In this document: positions 1 to 12,424 of the stretch, piece after piece
Layout: each line of letters opens with the position of its first letter
How positions within the stretch are numbered: the stretch's first letter is position 1
DNA from: Acanthacorydalis orientalis
Taxonomy: Eukaryota; Arthropoda; Insecta; Megaloptera; Corydalidae
Reading direction: 5' to 3'
DNA length: 64,000 bases
NCBI GenBank assembly: GCA_034766995.1
Contig: CM068324.1
Location: 19,327,394-19,391,393, forward strand
Notes under the pieces: generated by a model
Databases searched by the model: none
Told to the model about the DNA's origin: nothing
The model's input: only the letters and a program-made list of their open reading frames with translations
Made by a program: the position numbers and the translations under genes

Positions 1-1299
1 TTAATATATTTTCTTGAAAAAGCAAACGTTATGTGATTCAGCGTCTGTGAAGCATAAATTCTCGCAAGAGAAATTTATCTACGAAAACATACCAAAAATT
101 AAGATGTTTACTTGAAAGTAACGTTTTTTTTTTAATATTCAAAATGTATTCTCACACAACTGTACAGTTTAATAAAATATTGATGGTTTTTTTTTATTAA
201 AAAAATGACTCGAAGTAAAAGAATATTTTTATATTAAAACCAAAAAATTTATTTGTTTTTAATTCTATTTTAGAATATAATATGTTCAAAAGCATCTTTT
301 ATATTAATAAACATATTGATGTTGTTTTTTATTTAGATGTTTTATTATCATTCTATTTTTTTTAAATACATTTTACTTCATAACATCAATTTAGAATAAT
401 ATATCATTTTTGGAATTTAAATAAAATATTCCGAAATATAATTTTGTTCATAAATTCTTGCTAATGAATTTTTGAATATATTTGATTAAAATAATACGTT
501 TGTTTTAAAAGTTATTCAAATAAACTGATTTTTATCACAAATAACTAATCAAAAATATTATTATAAGTAATGTTGTAAGGTAATGAGTAAGGTGGTTTAT
601 TATATTTTGTTGCATGAAAAATGTTTTAAGATTGTACTAAATTTTATACACGCTAGTATAGTAAAACTAAGGTCACTGTTTCAAATTAGCATTCTATTTA
701 GTGTTAGTAATCTTTGTTAAGAAATCTGTTTCAGTCGACCATTCACCCTTTGGAATTAACATTTTAAGCGGTTTACATTTACACATGTGAACTTCATACG
801 ATATGTGTAACAGATATGAGAACAAAATTGATGTTTTAATTTTTTAACAATAAGTAATATGTTAACAATAATTATCGGTATATTGAAACTGTTTCGGTTT
901 AATTCTATTTCCAATCTTAGTAGTCATGGAAAAATTATAAATCTGTTTTTATACAAGTTTACTTTTTAAGTGAGAAATAATTACATTTACATAATAACAG
1001 GATACATACATTTATGGTTTAAGTGTACTTTATAATGTTTTTATTTAACATGAGATTCATTCTAATATTTTAATCATTAGTCGTGGAAGAATATATTTTA
1101 AAATATGAAAAAATGTAGGTAATATTTTTTCACGTTATTTTAAAGAACTTGAATTTTGATCATTGTATTTTTTGTTTTGAATATACAGCTATTAATCATT
1201 TAATGAATTTTAATTGGAAAACTAGAGCTTTTGTTATATTGTAATTATCAATTATATAAGATATAATTTTGATCGGGTTCTCTGTAATATATTGTCGAT
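1..1299. other. AT-rich spacer, no gene seen
   Basis: I see no coding frame, RNA gene or transposon end here. The stretch is AT-rich with short homopolymer runs of T and A and scattered in-frame stops. It has no long (TA)n array, which is unusual in this window. Confidence 0.6.
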
Positions 1300-1309
1300 T
1301 AATAAATTA

Positions 1310-1530
1310 AATTTGCGTCTGAATTTACTTGATTCTACATTGAACGATACGTTAAATCAAAAAACTGCGGTATGGAGTATAAAACGGTCGTGTGCTGGTG
1401 ACACGATACGGTTTTGCGCTGGTTGGATATCGCATAGTGCCACCAATACAGCCAGTATTACTCTTTCCATTCTATGTGGCAATAGTCCGTTCAAACTAAG
1501 GTTTCAAATCAACGCTGTGTAAAGGTATTC
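1310..1530. other. GC-richer island with short open frame
   Basis: Base composition rises clearly above the surroundings and CpG is frequent. A 76-residue frame runs on the plus strand (1292-1522) but matches no family I recognise, so I do not call it a gene. A TATA-like GTATAAAAC lies at 1378-1386, and ACGATACG occurs at 1344, 1403 and 1652. It could be a regulatory island, a diverged exon or an old repeat. Confidence 0.3.
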
Positions 1531-1855
1531 GCTTTGATATGATAAAATTAGTACCGTTAAAACCTTTTTGTTTTAACAAGCTTCGTTGATAAACTTCTGC
1601 TATTATTTTATGTATAGTAGCTGTGTCTGTAACAACTAAACAGGCACCGTTACGATACGGTCACTTTATTTATTAAATGACAAATGATAAATGGAATATA
1701 AATCCTAGTAAGAAATTAATGTAGTGAATTGTATATTTTAAAAGATATTAATGAATTGGTTTTGTCAGTGTTGTCAACTTTAACTCTTTTGTCTTTAAAT
1801 AAAATTTCACAAATGTGAGCAACATGTGGAGAATTTTGCATGTAACATATAACAC

Positions 1856-1857
<2 letters not shown>

Positions 1858-1897
<40 letters not shown>
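1858..1897. repeat. (TA)n microsatellite
   Basis: About 20 uninterrupted TA units lie ten bases upstream of the left end of the family C element at 1907. Confidence 0.97.
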
Positions 1898-1901
<4 letters not shown>

Positions 1902-1906
1902 ATATA

Positions 1907-2038
1907 CGAGGGTCATTTGATAAGTATGGTCAAAAAACAAGTTAAACACTGTCTTGTTTTTGAAAAAATCGATTTTATTTCTCAACATAGTTTCCATTGA
2001 GGGTTTTCCATGAGGGCAAACCTATCAAACATCCCTCG
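1907..2038 (-). mobile_element. family C mariner-type MITE, copy 1
   Basis: This is a short element with inverted ends: CGAGGGTCATTTGATAAGT on the left and its near-complement, ending ATCCCTCG, on the right. It is flanked by TA on both sides, the target duplication of Tc1/mariner elements. On the minus strand the interior reads METMLRNKIDFF from 1997, the same reading found in the related fragment at 47921-48098. There the frame joins a mariner-like transposase tail. Copy 1 is therefore a deletion derivative holding only the 3' end of a transposase gene between terminal repeats. It cannot encode an active enzyme. Confidence 0.75.
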
Positions 2039-2046
2039 TATATTTA

Positions 2047-2077
2047 TGTATAACAGTAACCGTCATGTGCGAATATG

Positions 2078-2143
<66 letters not shown>

Positions 2144-2180
2144 CTTGTATATTCGTACATGACAATTACTGTTATTTATA
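2047..2180. repeat. imperfect palindrome with (TA)n core
   Basis: Arms at 2047-2081 and 2145-2180 are near inverted complements. Both carry TAACAGTAA..GTCATGT.CGAATAT in opposite orientation, with a few transitions. The centre (2083-2143) is a TA array with one AAA interruption. It abuts the family C element on its left. It may be a foldback MITE whose loop became, or seeded, the microsatellite. Confidence 0.75.
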
Positions 2181-3109
2181 ATAATTCGTATGGCTGAAAT
2201 TTAAATCAAATGTCTGTACAATGTTGACTTTTCTTCCTATAAAATAAGTTCTAATACTTGATAATATTATACTTTTAATTAAATAATTAAATAATAGTAA
2301 TTATTTTACATAATTGTAAATAAGGAAGTAGTTTATACTCTAAACGTGTTAGCTTTTTTGTATGCATTCAATACTGATGTTTATTTTTTTATTATATAGT
2401 AAAGAAAATTATTTTTTGCAGACTAGTTTTTGTTTCATTACAAAATCTGTTTGTTGATTATGTAATAAAGTATAACTTACTATATTTTTAATATTTTTTT
2501 AACCAAACTAAATTACTTATTGTATAAATTATTAAACTGTTGTAAAATATGTTTTAACAGTTTTAAAAAATGGACGATAAACAAGAATTAAGCTGCGAAA
2601 TCCAATGTTTAATAGCTAGAAAGAATGAATTAAATACAAGCTATTTGTTTTTATTATAAACGTTACAGATGTGTAAATGTCATGAAGTGCTTAGAAATAA
2701 TTTACAGTTGAAAAAAGTATATGTTTTGTATAACAACATAATAAAAAGCACTGTAAAATAATTAGTTGCGTGAAATAAGTTTCTACTAGTTATAAGAACT
2801 GATATTCACTCGAAAGTGCAATTAATATCAGGGTCGTGTTTAGGATTCGTTGATCCCAAGCTTAGTGAACATTTTAAACGTTCTCTCGTCCTTCAGCATT
2901 ATATTTCCGTGTAAAAATTAATGAAGCTGAAGTCATCCTTCAAATAAATTAAAGGCGACAAAAAAGAAAAGATAAGGTTGACAGGTCTCAAAGTGTTGAA
3001 TGGTGCGTGTGTAGTATTGTGTACTTTTAGTCCTGCTTAATACTATTTACGCCAGTGGTTTTATAACGCTTTAAGTATATAGATATAAATATATCCCGCT
3101 ATATATAAA

Positions 3110-3112
<3 letters not shown>
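2181..3112. other. AT-rich spacer, nothing recognised
   Basis: Short frames with frequent stops. A slightly GC-richer patch at about 2820-3060 has no recognisable coding sense or repeat end. Confidence 0.5.

Positions 3113-3173
<61 letters not shown>
3113..3173. repeat. (TA)n microsatellite
   Basis: About 30 uninterrupted TA units. A minus-strand frame through it is Ile-Tyr repeat only. Confidence 0.97.
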
Positions 3174-3174
<1 letters not shown>

Positions 3175-3317
3175 CGAAAATAACTTGGTTGCAGAAATTA
3201 AATTAAACTGAGGGTATATTAACAGTTGAAAATTGAAATTTATCGTCAGGTTATTTTCATTAATCACTTTTTGACTTTTTAAAAGAGAATCTTTTTTAGA
3301 ATCAATGAAATTTGCTG

Positions 3318-3482
3318 TATATATATATATATATATATGCGTGTGTGTGTGTATATACCGCCTTGTTGGGAACCCCTGACTAAATCATACTCCTCCATTT
3401 TTTTAAAGATAATGTTTGTATGAAATTTTTTGTAGAAATAAAATGAAAAAAGATTTATAATCTTAAATTATTATTAAAAATA

Positions 3483-3530
<48 letters not shown>

Positions 3531-3983
3531 TAGAACATCATGTTTCACTGTTTCCTGTGTATTATAAATAAAAATACTTATTTAAATATTTTTCACTATA
3601 ATAATTAAAAAAAAGATATTTTTCTACTGTAAAAGCAGTTAATTTCATTCAAAGTTCTTTAATATTTAATTATATTTAATGAAATAAACTTGTTTTATAA
3701 TAATTAAATAAAAGAATATTCTTAACGAGATTATTTATTATTGTTTGAATATTATTAACAAGAAAATACACTTTTCGAATAAAATTTAAATAAAAATTGA
3801 GTGTTTTTAGTTTAACGAAGTATACATAAAAAATAAGACCTAATAAACGTTTTAGTGTGATGAATTATAATATAAAATATTAAATCTGAAATTCGACAAA
3901 ACTTCCTTCCGTAATTAAATTAATATTTAATCACTGCTATCGTTCTTGTGTTCCTACTCATACAATAAAACACACACACATAC

Positions 3984-4029
<46 letters not shown>
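3318..4029. repeat. cluster of three TA/GT/CA arrays
   Basis: Three arrays lie in AT-rich spacer: TA then GT at 3318-3352, TA at 3486-3526, and CA then TA at 3970-4029. No gene is seen between them. Confidence 0.9.
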
Positions 4030-4031
<2 letters not shown>

Positions 4032-4826
4032 AAATTATTGATTAGATACATATTTCTGTGAACAGTAAAAAGTTTCGTGTAACATTTAGCCGGTTGACAT
4101 GAGATTCAAGAAAACTTTTTAGCTCTCCATTGTGTTATGAAACAAGAAGTTTGAAACCTGGCGAAGTATTTTCAAAGCAACTCTTCAAACTTGATAAGTG
4201 TTTTTGGCAACATATTGCAGTATATTAAATAAATAAATAGAAAATTGTATCGTGCCAAAAGATCTATAAGTTGTGATACGTACCAGTGAAAAAATTATCT
4301 GTATACGTTTGAATAGAGATATATGTATACGTGTCTAGAAATTATCTGTGGGTAACAAATACGGCGTTTATATTTCTTATCTGTCATATATCTGTGTGCT
4401 AATCGTGATGCTTCCTCCACACATGCTTCTTTTTTCATCCGTTTGAATTTTGGGAGATCAGACACTTCCGATAGATAAGACAGTTAAATCATTTAAACAT
4501 TTGTACTTTACTCATCTATGTGTCTCATAGTGTGATTTGATAGATTTAACATTCGTTTTCAATAAATAGAGACGATATAAATAGTTGAACTATCTTTTAA
4601 TCATTATTTTGTAGCATTAATTTGTTCTAAATTTTGTTTTTTTTTTAAAATAATAATTTTGAATTTATTTACATTTAATTTCCGAGAACAATGTGTATAG
4701 TTATAAATAATGAATCAAGTGTAAAAAATTATATAATTTTACTAAGATATTATGGCTCTAAGTGGTAATATAGTAATGAGTCACTGTCTTTAGATACTTA
4801 TATTGATTTTAAGAATTATATTCTAA

Positions 4827-4830
<4 letters not shown>

Positions 4831-4879
<49 letters not shown>
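4831..4879. repeat. (TA)n microsatellite
   Basis: About 24 TA units in plain AT-rich spacer. Confidence 0.97.
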
Positions 4880-4882
<3 letters not shown>

Positions 4883-5295
4883 AGTGCGTATTTATATAGG
4901 CTTGAGCATTTCATGATAAAAACCAGTTAATAAAATAATTGAGAAAATTGTTCTACCATGTATTCAGGCTATAATACGGAAAATTATATATGATTAAAAC
5001 GAAAGTTAAGAGCGATGGAATTTTTCTGTATCAATATTCTTAATTTAAAGTAAGAATACGGTTTGAAAATAAAAAGAAAATCATAAGAGAAATTAATAGG
5101 AACGTAAATCAATATATTTCTATATTGATTTTATTTGTATAAAAAAGTATTTTTTAAGTAGTAGTATTTTTTATCTTCTTATTAAGTAATATATTTGTAT
5201 TTTTTGCTTTATAACTTTTATAAATTTATATCGTTTTTTAATAGTTATATGTATATCATTTTGGAGATTTAGTTTTAGAATTTTTCTAGGCGTTT

Positions 5296-5300
<5 letters not shown>

Positions 5301-5355
<55 letters not shown>
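5301..5355. repeat. (TA)n microsatellite
   Basis: About 27 uninterrupted AT units. Confidence 0.97.
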
Positions 5356-5358
<3 letters not shown>

Positions 5359-5544
5359 TTATGTTCTTGTATGCGTTTTATGCTTACGAATAAATGACAG
5401 TCGTATAAAGAGACACATTAAAACAACAAAACACATATTTCTGCAGGTCATCCGTATAGTGAAGTTATATACGTACCTACCTGCGTTGTAATTATAACAT
5501 GTTTCATAGTTATGCCTTCATGTAAATTAAACTTAAATATCTTA

Positions 5545-5645
5545 CCTTCGGGAAACCCGTGGCTGCAGTTTCTGAAAGGGTCTGAAATCCGACATTTGAA
5601 AATGACAGATTAGTGTCCGTCAAACGACCGGGATCAAAACCCGTG
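5545..5645 (-). other. GC-richer patch with tRNA T-arm-like segment
   Basis: On the minus strand, CGGGTTTTGATCCCGG (about 5617-5632) resembles a tRNA T-arm with CGGG/CCCG pairing, as in eroded tRNA-derived SINEs. No convincing A box or full cloverleaf is seen, so the SINE reading is only a possibility. Confidence 0.2.
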
Positions 5646-5774
5646 ACTTACGAATATAATCTTAAGGTTTAATTATGTCATTATTACTTGAGATTTAATT
5701 TTTGTTAATGTTCTTGTCACATTATGCTATCCTACATTTGTCAAATACATAAATCTCCCTCTCTCTCTATATGT

Positions 5775-5816
<42 letters not shown>

Positions 5817-6356
5817 TTTTAGATTTTGATAACTAACTCTATCTATTTTACGTATTTAAATAAAAATCAAACATGTTCTTAATAGTTTCATTGAAAAATT
5901 ATATTCCTAATACTATAATTAAAATTTTATTTCATTTAAATAAAACGTTTTTTTATTTATCTAGTATTAAATACGTTTGCAATTACAGTCATAATCATTT
6001 TTCATGTATGAAATCAGTCATCATGGAAACGTTTTATCTTTAGGACAAGAGTCGAATCGCAAATTACTTAATTTATATATGTTATTTACTGAACACTCAC
6101 ACATCAGTGTTTCGATTATTGTGACGTTCGACAAGTAATTGCGTGTAACAATGGATATTGTATGATGTCTGTATTAATAAAAAGAGAAAAAATTTTTATC
6201 AGTGTTTGTTTATATAACAAAACTGATCAAATACAAACAGATATTGTTTTCATTATGATTTTATCGTTAAAAACAACAACATTTCTATACAATTTATTAT
6301 ATTGGCAAAAAATACAGTGTAAATTTATATTTGTTCATAAACACACACAGTTGTTC

Positions 6357-6362
<6 letters not shown>

Positions 6363-6411
<49 letters not shown>
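6363..6411. repeat. (TA)n microsatellite
   Basis: About 24 TA units. Confidence 0.97.
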
Positions 6412-6412
<1 letters not shown>

Positions 6413-7203
6413 AAATGATGGATAAACTGTTAGAGTTAAAATTCGGTTTGTTGCAATAAATTGTTAATAGATAGTTTCCAACTCATTCCTAATTCCAAAT
6501 AAATTTCAAAATAGAATAAGAATTATTGAAAAATGTCCAAGTAGAATAAAATGGTTTACTGGTTTTTAATATTTAACCCTTTGAAGCCGGGTGTGGATCT
6601 AAGAATTTATTGATGCTTTCCAAAGAAACTATGGTTTCAGAGTGCTATCTTTTGGATGATATATTGAAACGTTACTAATATTCTTCTAATGAGATTAAAT
6701 TTGGATATTCTCAACGATTTTCCACAATATATTTAATGGCTATTTATTTATCTAATAGAAATTTCTATGGCTAATCTGAATTAATATATTATTCCTTGTA
6801 ACTGACAAATGTGCCATTTTTAGTTTATTTACAATAAAAGAATATTCAATTAATCGAAAAATATTTGTAAAATTTTTTAGCACCCTTTCTTCTTCACTAG
6901 CTCCAAGATAGCTCCTTGATCGTAAGACTGCGATTAGTTAGTTTTCGCATAATTATAAATATGTTTTATATTTCTGCATATACATTATATATATATATAT
7001 ATACATCCATAAGAATTTATTTGCATTACTGAAAAAACGGTAACCGCATGAAATTGTCGCATAATTAGAATTTAGAGATTTAAACAGTAAGATAAACATT
7101 CTATTGTATAATATTTGCTGCTAAGATGTTACATATACAGAAAAAACTATGAAGTTGTGTGCGCATGTATTTCGACCCGCGCATCCGCTTTGTTTTTTGA
7201 CCT

Positions 7204-7265
7204 GGCCACAAGCAGCGCAGTGGTAGCGCACCAAACCGCATTTTCACGCTCTTGAATAACAAAGC
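7204..7265 (+). ncRNA. tRNA-like fragment (possible tRNA pseudogene or SINE head)
   Basis: AGCGCAGTGGTAGCGCACC at about 7214-7232 matches a tRNA D-arm: GCGC (7215-7218) pairs with GCGC (7226-7229) across an AGTGGTA loop, and the Pol III A-box pattern RGCNNAGTGG is present. About 35 bases on, CTCTTGAATAAC (7250-7260) is a weak B-box candidate that would need a C-to-T decay of TTCGAAT. I see no complete acceptor stem, anticodon arm or strong T-arm, so it is not a functional tRNA. It could be a pseudogene, the head of a SINE, or chance. Confidence 0.3.
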
Positions 7266-7288
7266 TGAGGAAACTAGTAACGAAATAT

Positions 7289-7304
7289 ACATACATACAT
7301 ACAA

Positions 7305-7341
<37 letters not shown>
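7289..7341. repeat. compound (CATA)n-(CA)n-(TA)n microsatellite
   Basis: Three successive simple-repeat motifs adjoin without spacer: CATA units, then CA, then TA. Confidence 0.95.
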
Positions 7342-8619
7342 AGGCATGTATGTGTGCTGTAATTTTATAGTCGTATCAAAAGATAAATTTGCATTTCCAT
7401 TACGTTATAAAGTGTTGTTTATTACATAAGACTGTGTAAAATTTTATTTCCTCAAAGTATTATACTCACGCATTGTTTATAACATTTGTCGTAAGTAGGC
7501 ATTAACAATTTCCCGAAAAAATTCACAAATGCTAATCGTTTAGTCTAAAAGTCCAGCTAAAGGCTATTAAACATATGCGTGTCATGATTTATACCTTAAA
7601 CAAAGCGGTAGAAACTTTCTTGTATATACAACACTTGCCAAGTTCAATGAACAAAACAATAATTAAAATGAACTTTATCAAAATGTATAGATGAATTATT
7701 TCGTCGATACTTTCCGTATAGTGTATGAAAATGTTTGTGAAACATTTGGTTCATTTATCAATTTCATAGGCTGTATAATTTTAAATTAAATCTTACATTT
7801 TGATCGTATATTTGAATTTAAAGTACACATTTTAAAACTATACAAAGAATGTTATTAAAAATCAAGAAGAAAATATTTTTATAAAGTTTTTGTTCAATAA
7901 ATTAAACAATTTTAATGGTAATAATCTATAATTTTGGCAGTGCTGTAAATTAAAGGCTAATAATCAAAGTTTTATTATTCAGTTAAATACATTATTAAGA
8001 AAAAACAAACAATTTGATCTGAAAATATAATTCCTCTGAGATATATAAAGCATTGCATGTATAATAATATAAAATACAATAATTCAAAGCATTATCACGT
8101 ATAGCTTAGAGGTATAACCAATAAATAAACGCTAAAGGAGCAAGCTCTTGGTCACGGAAATGGAATTTGAGAGAGGTTTATTTAGAATACAGAAACTGAA
8201 TATGACAAGAAATAGTTTTAAATGGAATCGAAACGCTGGTTAAATAAAATAACATACATTCTATCAAGAACAATTATCTACAATTATCTTTACAAGTAAT
8301 TAATTACTTTTGTTTAAGTAGTCCTATTTTATGTTTTCTAATGAAAGTATTAAAAATATTTCACCTATTTTTCTTCATTTGAATAGCACTTTTATAATTT
8401 CATAATTTTGATATATTAATTATCATTTATTACTTTTGTATCGAAATTTATCAACGATCCATCAATTATTAAATATAATTACTATTGAATTTTCGAAATA
8501 TTAAACGACAATTACTGTTTCAAGCGAAACTTTTATAATTTTTAAAATTCAGTTTCGATTTGTGCTACAACACATTTTTATTTAATGATTAAAACAATTT
8601 ATGTTCTTGTAATTAATGC

Positions 8620-8621
<2 letters not shown>
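7342..8621. other. AT-rich spacer, no gene seen
   Basis: Stops are frequent in all frames and no repeat end or RNA gene is recognised. Confidence 0.55.

Positions 8622-8675
<54 letters not shown>
8622..8675. repeat. (TA)n microsatellite
   Basis: About 27 TA units, just upstream of a CpG-bearing island. Confidence 0.97.
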
Positions 8676-8678
<3 letters not shown>

Positions 8679-8699
8679 ACGTGTACATAAACGTAAATA

Positions 8700-8945
8700 T
8701 TCAAAATAATCAAATGACGTGCGTATATAAAAAAGAGGACAATGTTTATCGAGGTCGGGCCAGAAAATGCGAAATATATCTGATAACGGCGGTCGGAGAG
8801 AGTTTTTAAAATGATCTTATCGAAAAGACCGGGTCAGCTCGTGACGTCACGCGCATAAATAAAATAAAAATCACCACTAAACGGTGTTTTCCGTCGCACT
8901 AATTTATTCCCTTTGCCGCCCTGTTCTGCATCGCTTGATTTTCTA
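8700..8945 (+). promoter_or_regulatory. GC-richer island with full CRE
   Basis: An island with many CpGs stands out from the AT-rich surroundings. It contains the palindromic CRE TGACGTCA at 8842-8849, inside GTGACGTCACGCGC, followed by the TATA-like CATAAATAAAA at about 8854-8864. A second TATA-like TATATAAAAAA lies at about 8725. The CRE is the site of bZIP factors of the CREB/ATF family. No recognisable coding exon follows, so this may be a promoter, an enhancer or chance. Confidence 0.35.
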
Positions 8946-9044
8946 TTATTTTATTTTCTATGATTTTCTATTAAGCTTGCCAACGTTCTTTGTCTATCTC
9001 TCGACTAATAGTACAATTAAATTGTATTTATGTATGTTTCCAAT

Positions 9045-9083
<39 letters not shown>

Positions 9084-10581
9084 CACACTACTTTTACATG
9101 TTAGTAACAAAATTTAAACGTGATAGCTACAAAACTTAGCTATTCTAGTATATTTTAATTATAATTCACTTATTATACTTTACTATATCTGTATATTTAA
9201 TTATTTCTTACATTATATTCTTACACTGTATTTTAATTTCCAGCCTTTTAAAGCAAAGCTTTAAAATTTACCACAGGTACTGATTCCATAAATTCATTGA
9301 TGTTAGTCTGATAAATATTTATTTGAAACAACTCATTGTTTCATGTATTTATAAAAATGAAAAAATTAAATATCTATCGATTATTGATTACAGATGCGAT
9401 GTGTTTGTATATCAGTGTATGCCGGTATTCAGATATTGTAAGTTCAGACGTTAAACTTACATTTATCCCATTCCGGCGTAGTGGTTTAAATTAAAACCAC
9501 ATCGTAAATCTTGCACAGCGTTACGAGCACCATATAAACTATTATTGTTTCCAAAATTTATATACTGTACCTGAAAGGGTTAAAAGGCTATATTCAAAAG
9601 ACTAAAAGCGTACTGAAAATAGCTTGAGATTGGTCTATGTTTATAATTTATATACAGACATTATGTTTGAGATTAACATTTTTTAGATAATGTATTCTTT
9701 ATTGGCAACATTAATAACGAACTCAAGTATGTGTTGAAATTTTCCTTAATGTGAAAATATTTTCATCAACAATAAAATTGTAACATAAATATAGTTTATA
9801 TAATTAATTTATCACAATTGTTAAATTCGAAACTTTTCTTCAATAACAAAAGATGATTGGAAAATAGAATAAATCTTTGTAATTTGTAATACCATTTAAA
9901 AAATTAAAGATAATAAATCTCTAAAATAAAAAAAATCTGTAAATTTCAAAGAGAACTGTTCATATTTCCAAGTTTTATTTCTTTTACGCACGAAAATACG
10001 AAGGAAAGTTCTTGTATTGTCACCCTATTCTCTAAAAAACTAATATTCTTAAAAGTACTAAGAGTCTGTTTTAATATTAAAAAGGGATCTAGAAGATATA
10101 TTCATTTTATTTCTTCCTCACTTAAACGATTTTAGTTTTGAATACGTTCACGATAAAAAAAATTGAGGGTCTTTTTGTTGAGACCACGTATATATAATTT
10201 CGTGTGCTATCTTTTACGTACATACGCACAATATGTAGTAAGCCGATGCTTTTGTGTAATATCAGTGTTAAGGTATTGTTATGGTGCTGTTAACGTTAAT
10301 ATTGTTTGATATATATTTATTGAAGTACATTTTATATCATGGTGTTTCATATTTAATATTAATATATAATGAAAGTGCAGATCTAAATGCATTGTACACA
10401 TATAAAATATATAGTTTTAATGAAAAGCTCTGTTCGTATCAGAATTATAAACAGCATTTATACAGCGTCAGCATAATTTGATTCACAGTTATTGTAGCAC
10501 CTTTTATATTAAGTGTTTTGATATAAGCAGAACCGTACTTAATGTACTTTAATAGTGTTGTTTATTCACAAAATAATACAA

Positions 10582-10626
<45 letters not shown>

Positions 10627-10675
10627 CAAAACTTGTTTTATATTAGATAGTTATTTTCATTTATAATATTAGTTA
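8946..10675. other. AT-rich spacer with two TA arrays
   Basis: No gene is recognised. TA arrays lie at 9048-9081 and 10587-10624. Short frames such as 10281-10481 have no family resemblance. Confidence 0.5.
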
Positions 10676-10930
10676 CTAAGTTGGTAGTCAAATAATTGCG
10701 GTTTATGACCTTCCAATTCATATATATTTTTCTCAGCTAGCTGTTTTAAGTGGTCGAGAACTGTTGTGCAATTTTAGAATTGTTGTGCGTGGTTCTGATT
10801 CAACTAACACATTCAGTTGGTCGTTATGAGCTGAAGAAGGATGCCCGTGACTTTCTTCATCTTTCAATCTTCTTTCATTCTCGTCCTCAGTACGAAATTT
10901 TTGGAACTACCATTACACCATATTATTATC
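10676..10930 (-). mobile_element. family A mariner remnant with transposase HTH fragment
   Basis: The left end resembles the family A terminal repeat (CTAAGTTGGTAG, preceded by TA) and continues ATAATTGCGGTTTA. On the minus strand the interior reads DEESHGHPSS then HNDQLNVLVESEPRTTI. This is the linker and second helix-turn-helix region of mariner transposases (SETMAR-like). The reading frame decays toward the left end. The right terminus is not clear, so the right boundary is approximate. It is a dead copy with no catalytic domain. Confidence 0.7.
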
Positions 10931-11317
10931 TTGAGGACAATGTGACGAGAAATGTGGGTTTTTATTATTATAAAATAAATATGGTGAACTGGTAAAATGA
11001 AATATATTTTATATGTGTATTTGTTATCTTAATATTAATGTCACATTAAAATTGAATGATATTCATGTATTTAAATATATGGTCAATACGTCCATGTGTC
11101 TATAATCAGAACCACATATCTCTTGACTGTTTTCACGAAAATGAATTGATTTAACTCTAAAATGAAATACCGCCGATTTTATATCATAAATTCAATAATC
11201 TAAAAGTAATGGACACAGTCGAACATAAACACACGCACATATAAATAATAATTTAAGTGGTCTGTACACGTCAATTATTTTATTTTGACAGTTTGTGTAT
11301 GATATTTAAGAAGATAA

Positions 11318-11322
<5 letters not shown>

Positions 11323-11375
<53 letters not shown>
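11323..11375. repeat. (TA)n microsatellite
   Basis: About 26 TA units. Confidence 0.97.
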
Positions 11376-11378
<3 letters not shown>

Positions 11379-11491
11379 CACTGAGTTAAATATATAATAT
11401 AAGAACTTTTTAATTATTCGAACTATTATTTTAATATTTCAAAAAGTGTATTCTATATGATAAGGAATATCCTTTTTCTACCAAAAGTAAA

Positions 11492-11568
11492 AATATCAAA
11501 ATAAAAAATATTATTTTATTTTGATATTCTTAATAAAATAATATTTCATTTTCGAATATTGTTTTATT
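11492..11568. repeat. nested perfect inverted repeats
   Basis: Three inverted repeats interlock. 11492-11506 is the exact complement of 11514-11528 (15 bases, 7-base loop). 11507-11520 is the exact complement of 11532-11545 (14 bases). 11532-11545 also pairs with 11555-11568 with one mismatch. The strand can therefore switch between alternative hairpins. No element ends are recognised around it. Confidence 0.85.
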
Positions 11569-12347
11569 TTCAATTCTAAGATACACGAATACATCTTTAT
11601 TGAATTTTTATTATATGATTAATAAATAACCTTTTATTAAAATACTTATTTAAAAAACATACATATGTCTTGACTGATATCAGTGTAAAATACTTAATGG
11701 TGAAATAATTTCTAATTACATTGTTGAAAAATCAGAGCAATTTTATAAAAAAACTATTTAATAGAAAAAATATTTTCTTAATTATAAAAAATAACTCTTG
11801 GACAGTTGTGTTCATATTCAGTGTTTATAAAACTTAATATTTTAATAATAAATATTTCGTGTACATAAATAATATAATAATACAGATTGAAATAGGCAAT
11901 TCATGCTTAAATATATTGAATGAAAAAAAAGTAATAAACTATCTCTTTTATATATACATACATGCTTGTGTGTATGTATATATTTAACAAAAAATGGCTT
12001 GGTCATAAAGTATACATCCAACAAATCATTGAACTCATGATACACGATAAAATGTAATACAGATAACAAAAATTGCATCCGCCAGCATCGAAAACCAATT
12101 ATTGCAGCCGAACACGCGTAAAATACGCTAGCCACTATTCACCACGCTCTTGAGTATCGATCACTGTATAATCAACCACACAAATGTTCGGAAAAAACAA
12201 CTATGGCTACATCTATGTGTTTATTAAGCGCCTTACGCCCTTTACGCTCGCCCAATTTCCTTGACAATTGATGACAGTGCATTAGTACTGATAAAGTTAA
12301 TATTTACGACATTTCATTGAATTTGAAAAGCTAAGCCAATTTTCACT

Positions 12348-12349
<2 letters not shown>

Positions 12350-12421
<72 letters not shown>
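12350..12421. repeat. (TA)n microsatellite
   Basis: About 36 uninterrupted AT units. Confidence 0.97.

Positions 12422-12424
<3 letters not shown>

Larger units (their letters stand above)
4880..7200. other. AT-rich spacer with TA arrays
   Basis: No gene is seen. Besides the arrays listed separately, a TA array lies at 5779-5811 after a CT-rich run, with a short one at 6986-7003. A GC-richer patch at 5545-5645 is treated separately. Confidence 0.5.

Noticed and set aside
3061..3267. Open frame with a long Ile-Tyr run, and some twenty similar frames across the window
   Set aside because: The frames exist because (TA)n has no stop in two frames. The residues outside the arrays match nothing and have no start context or codon bias.
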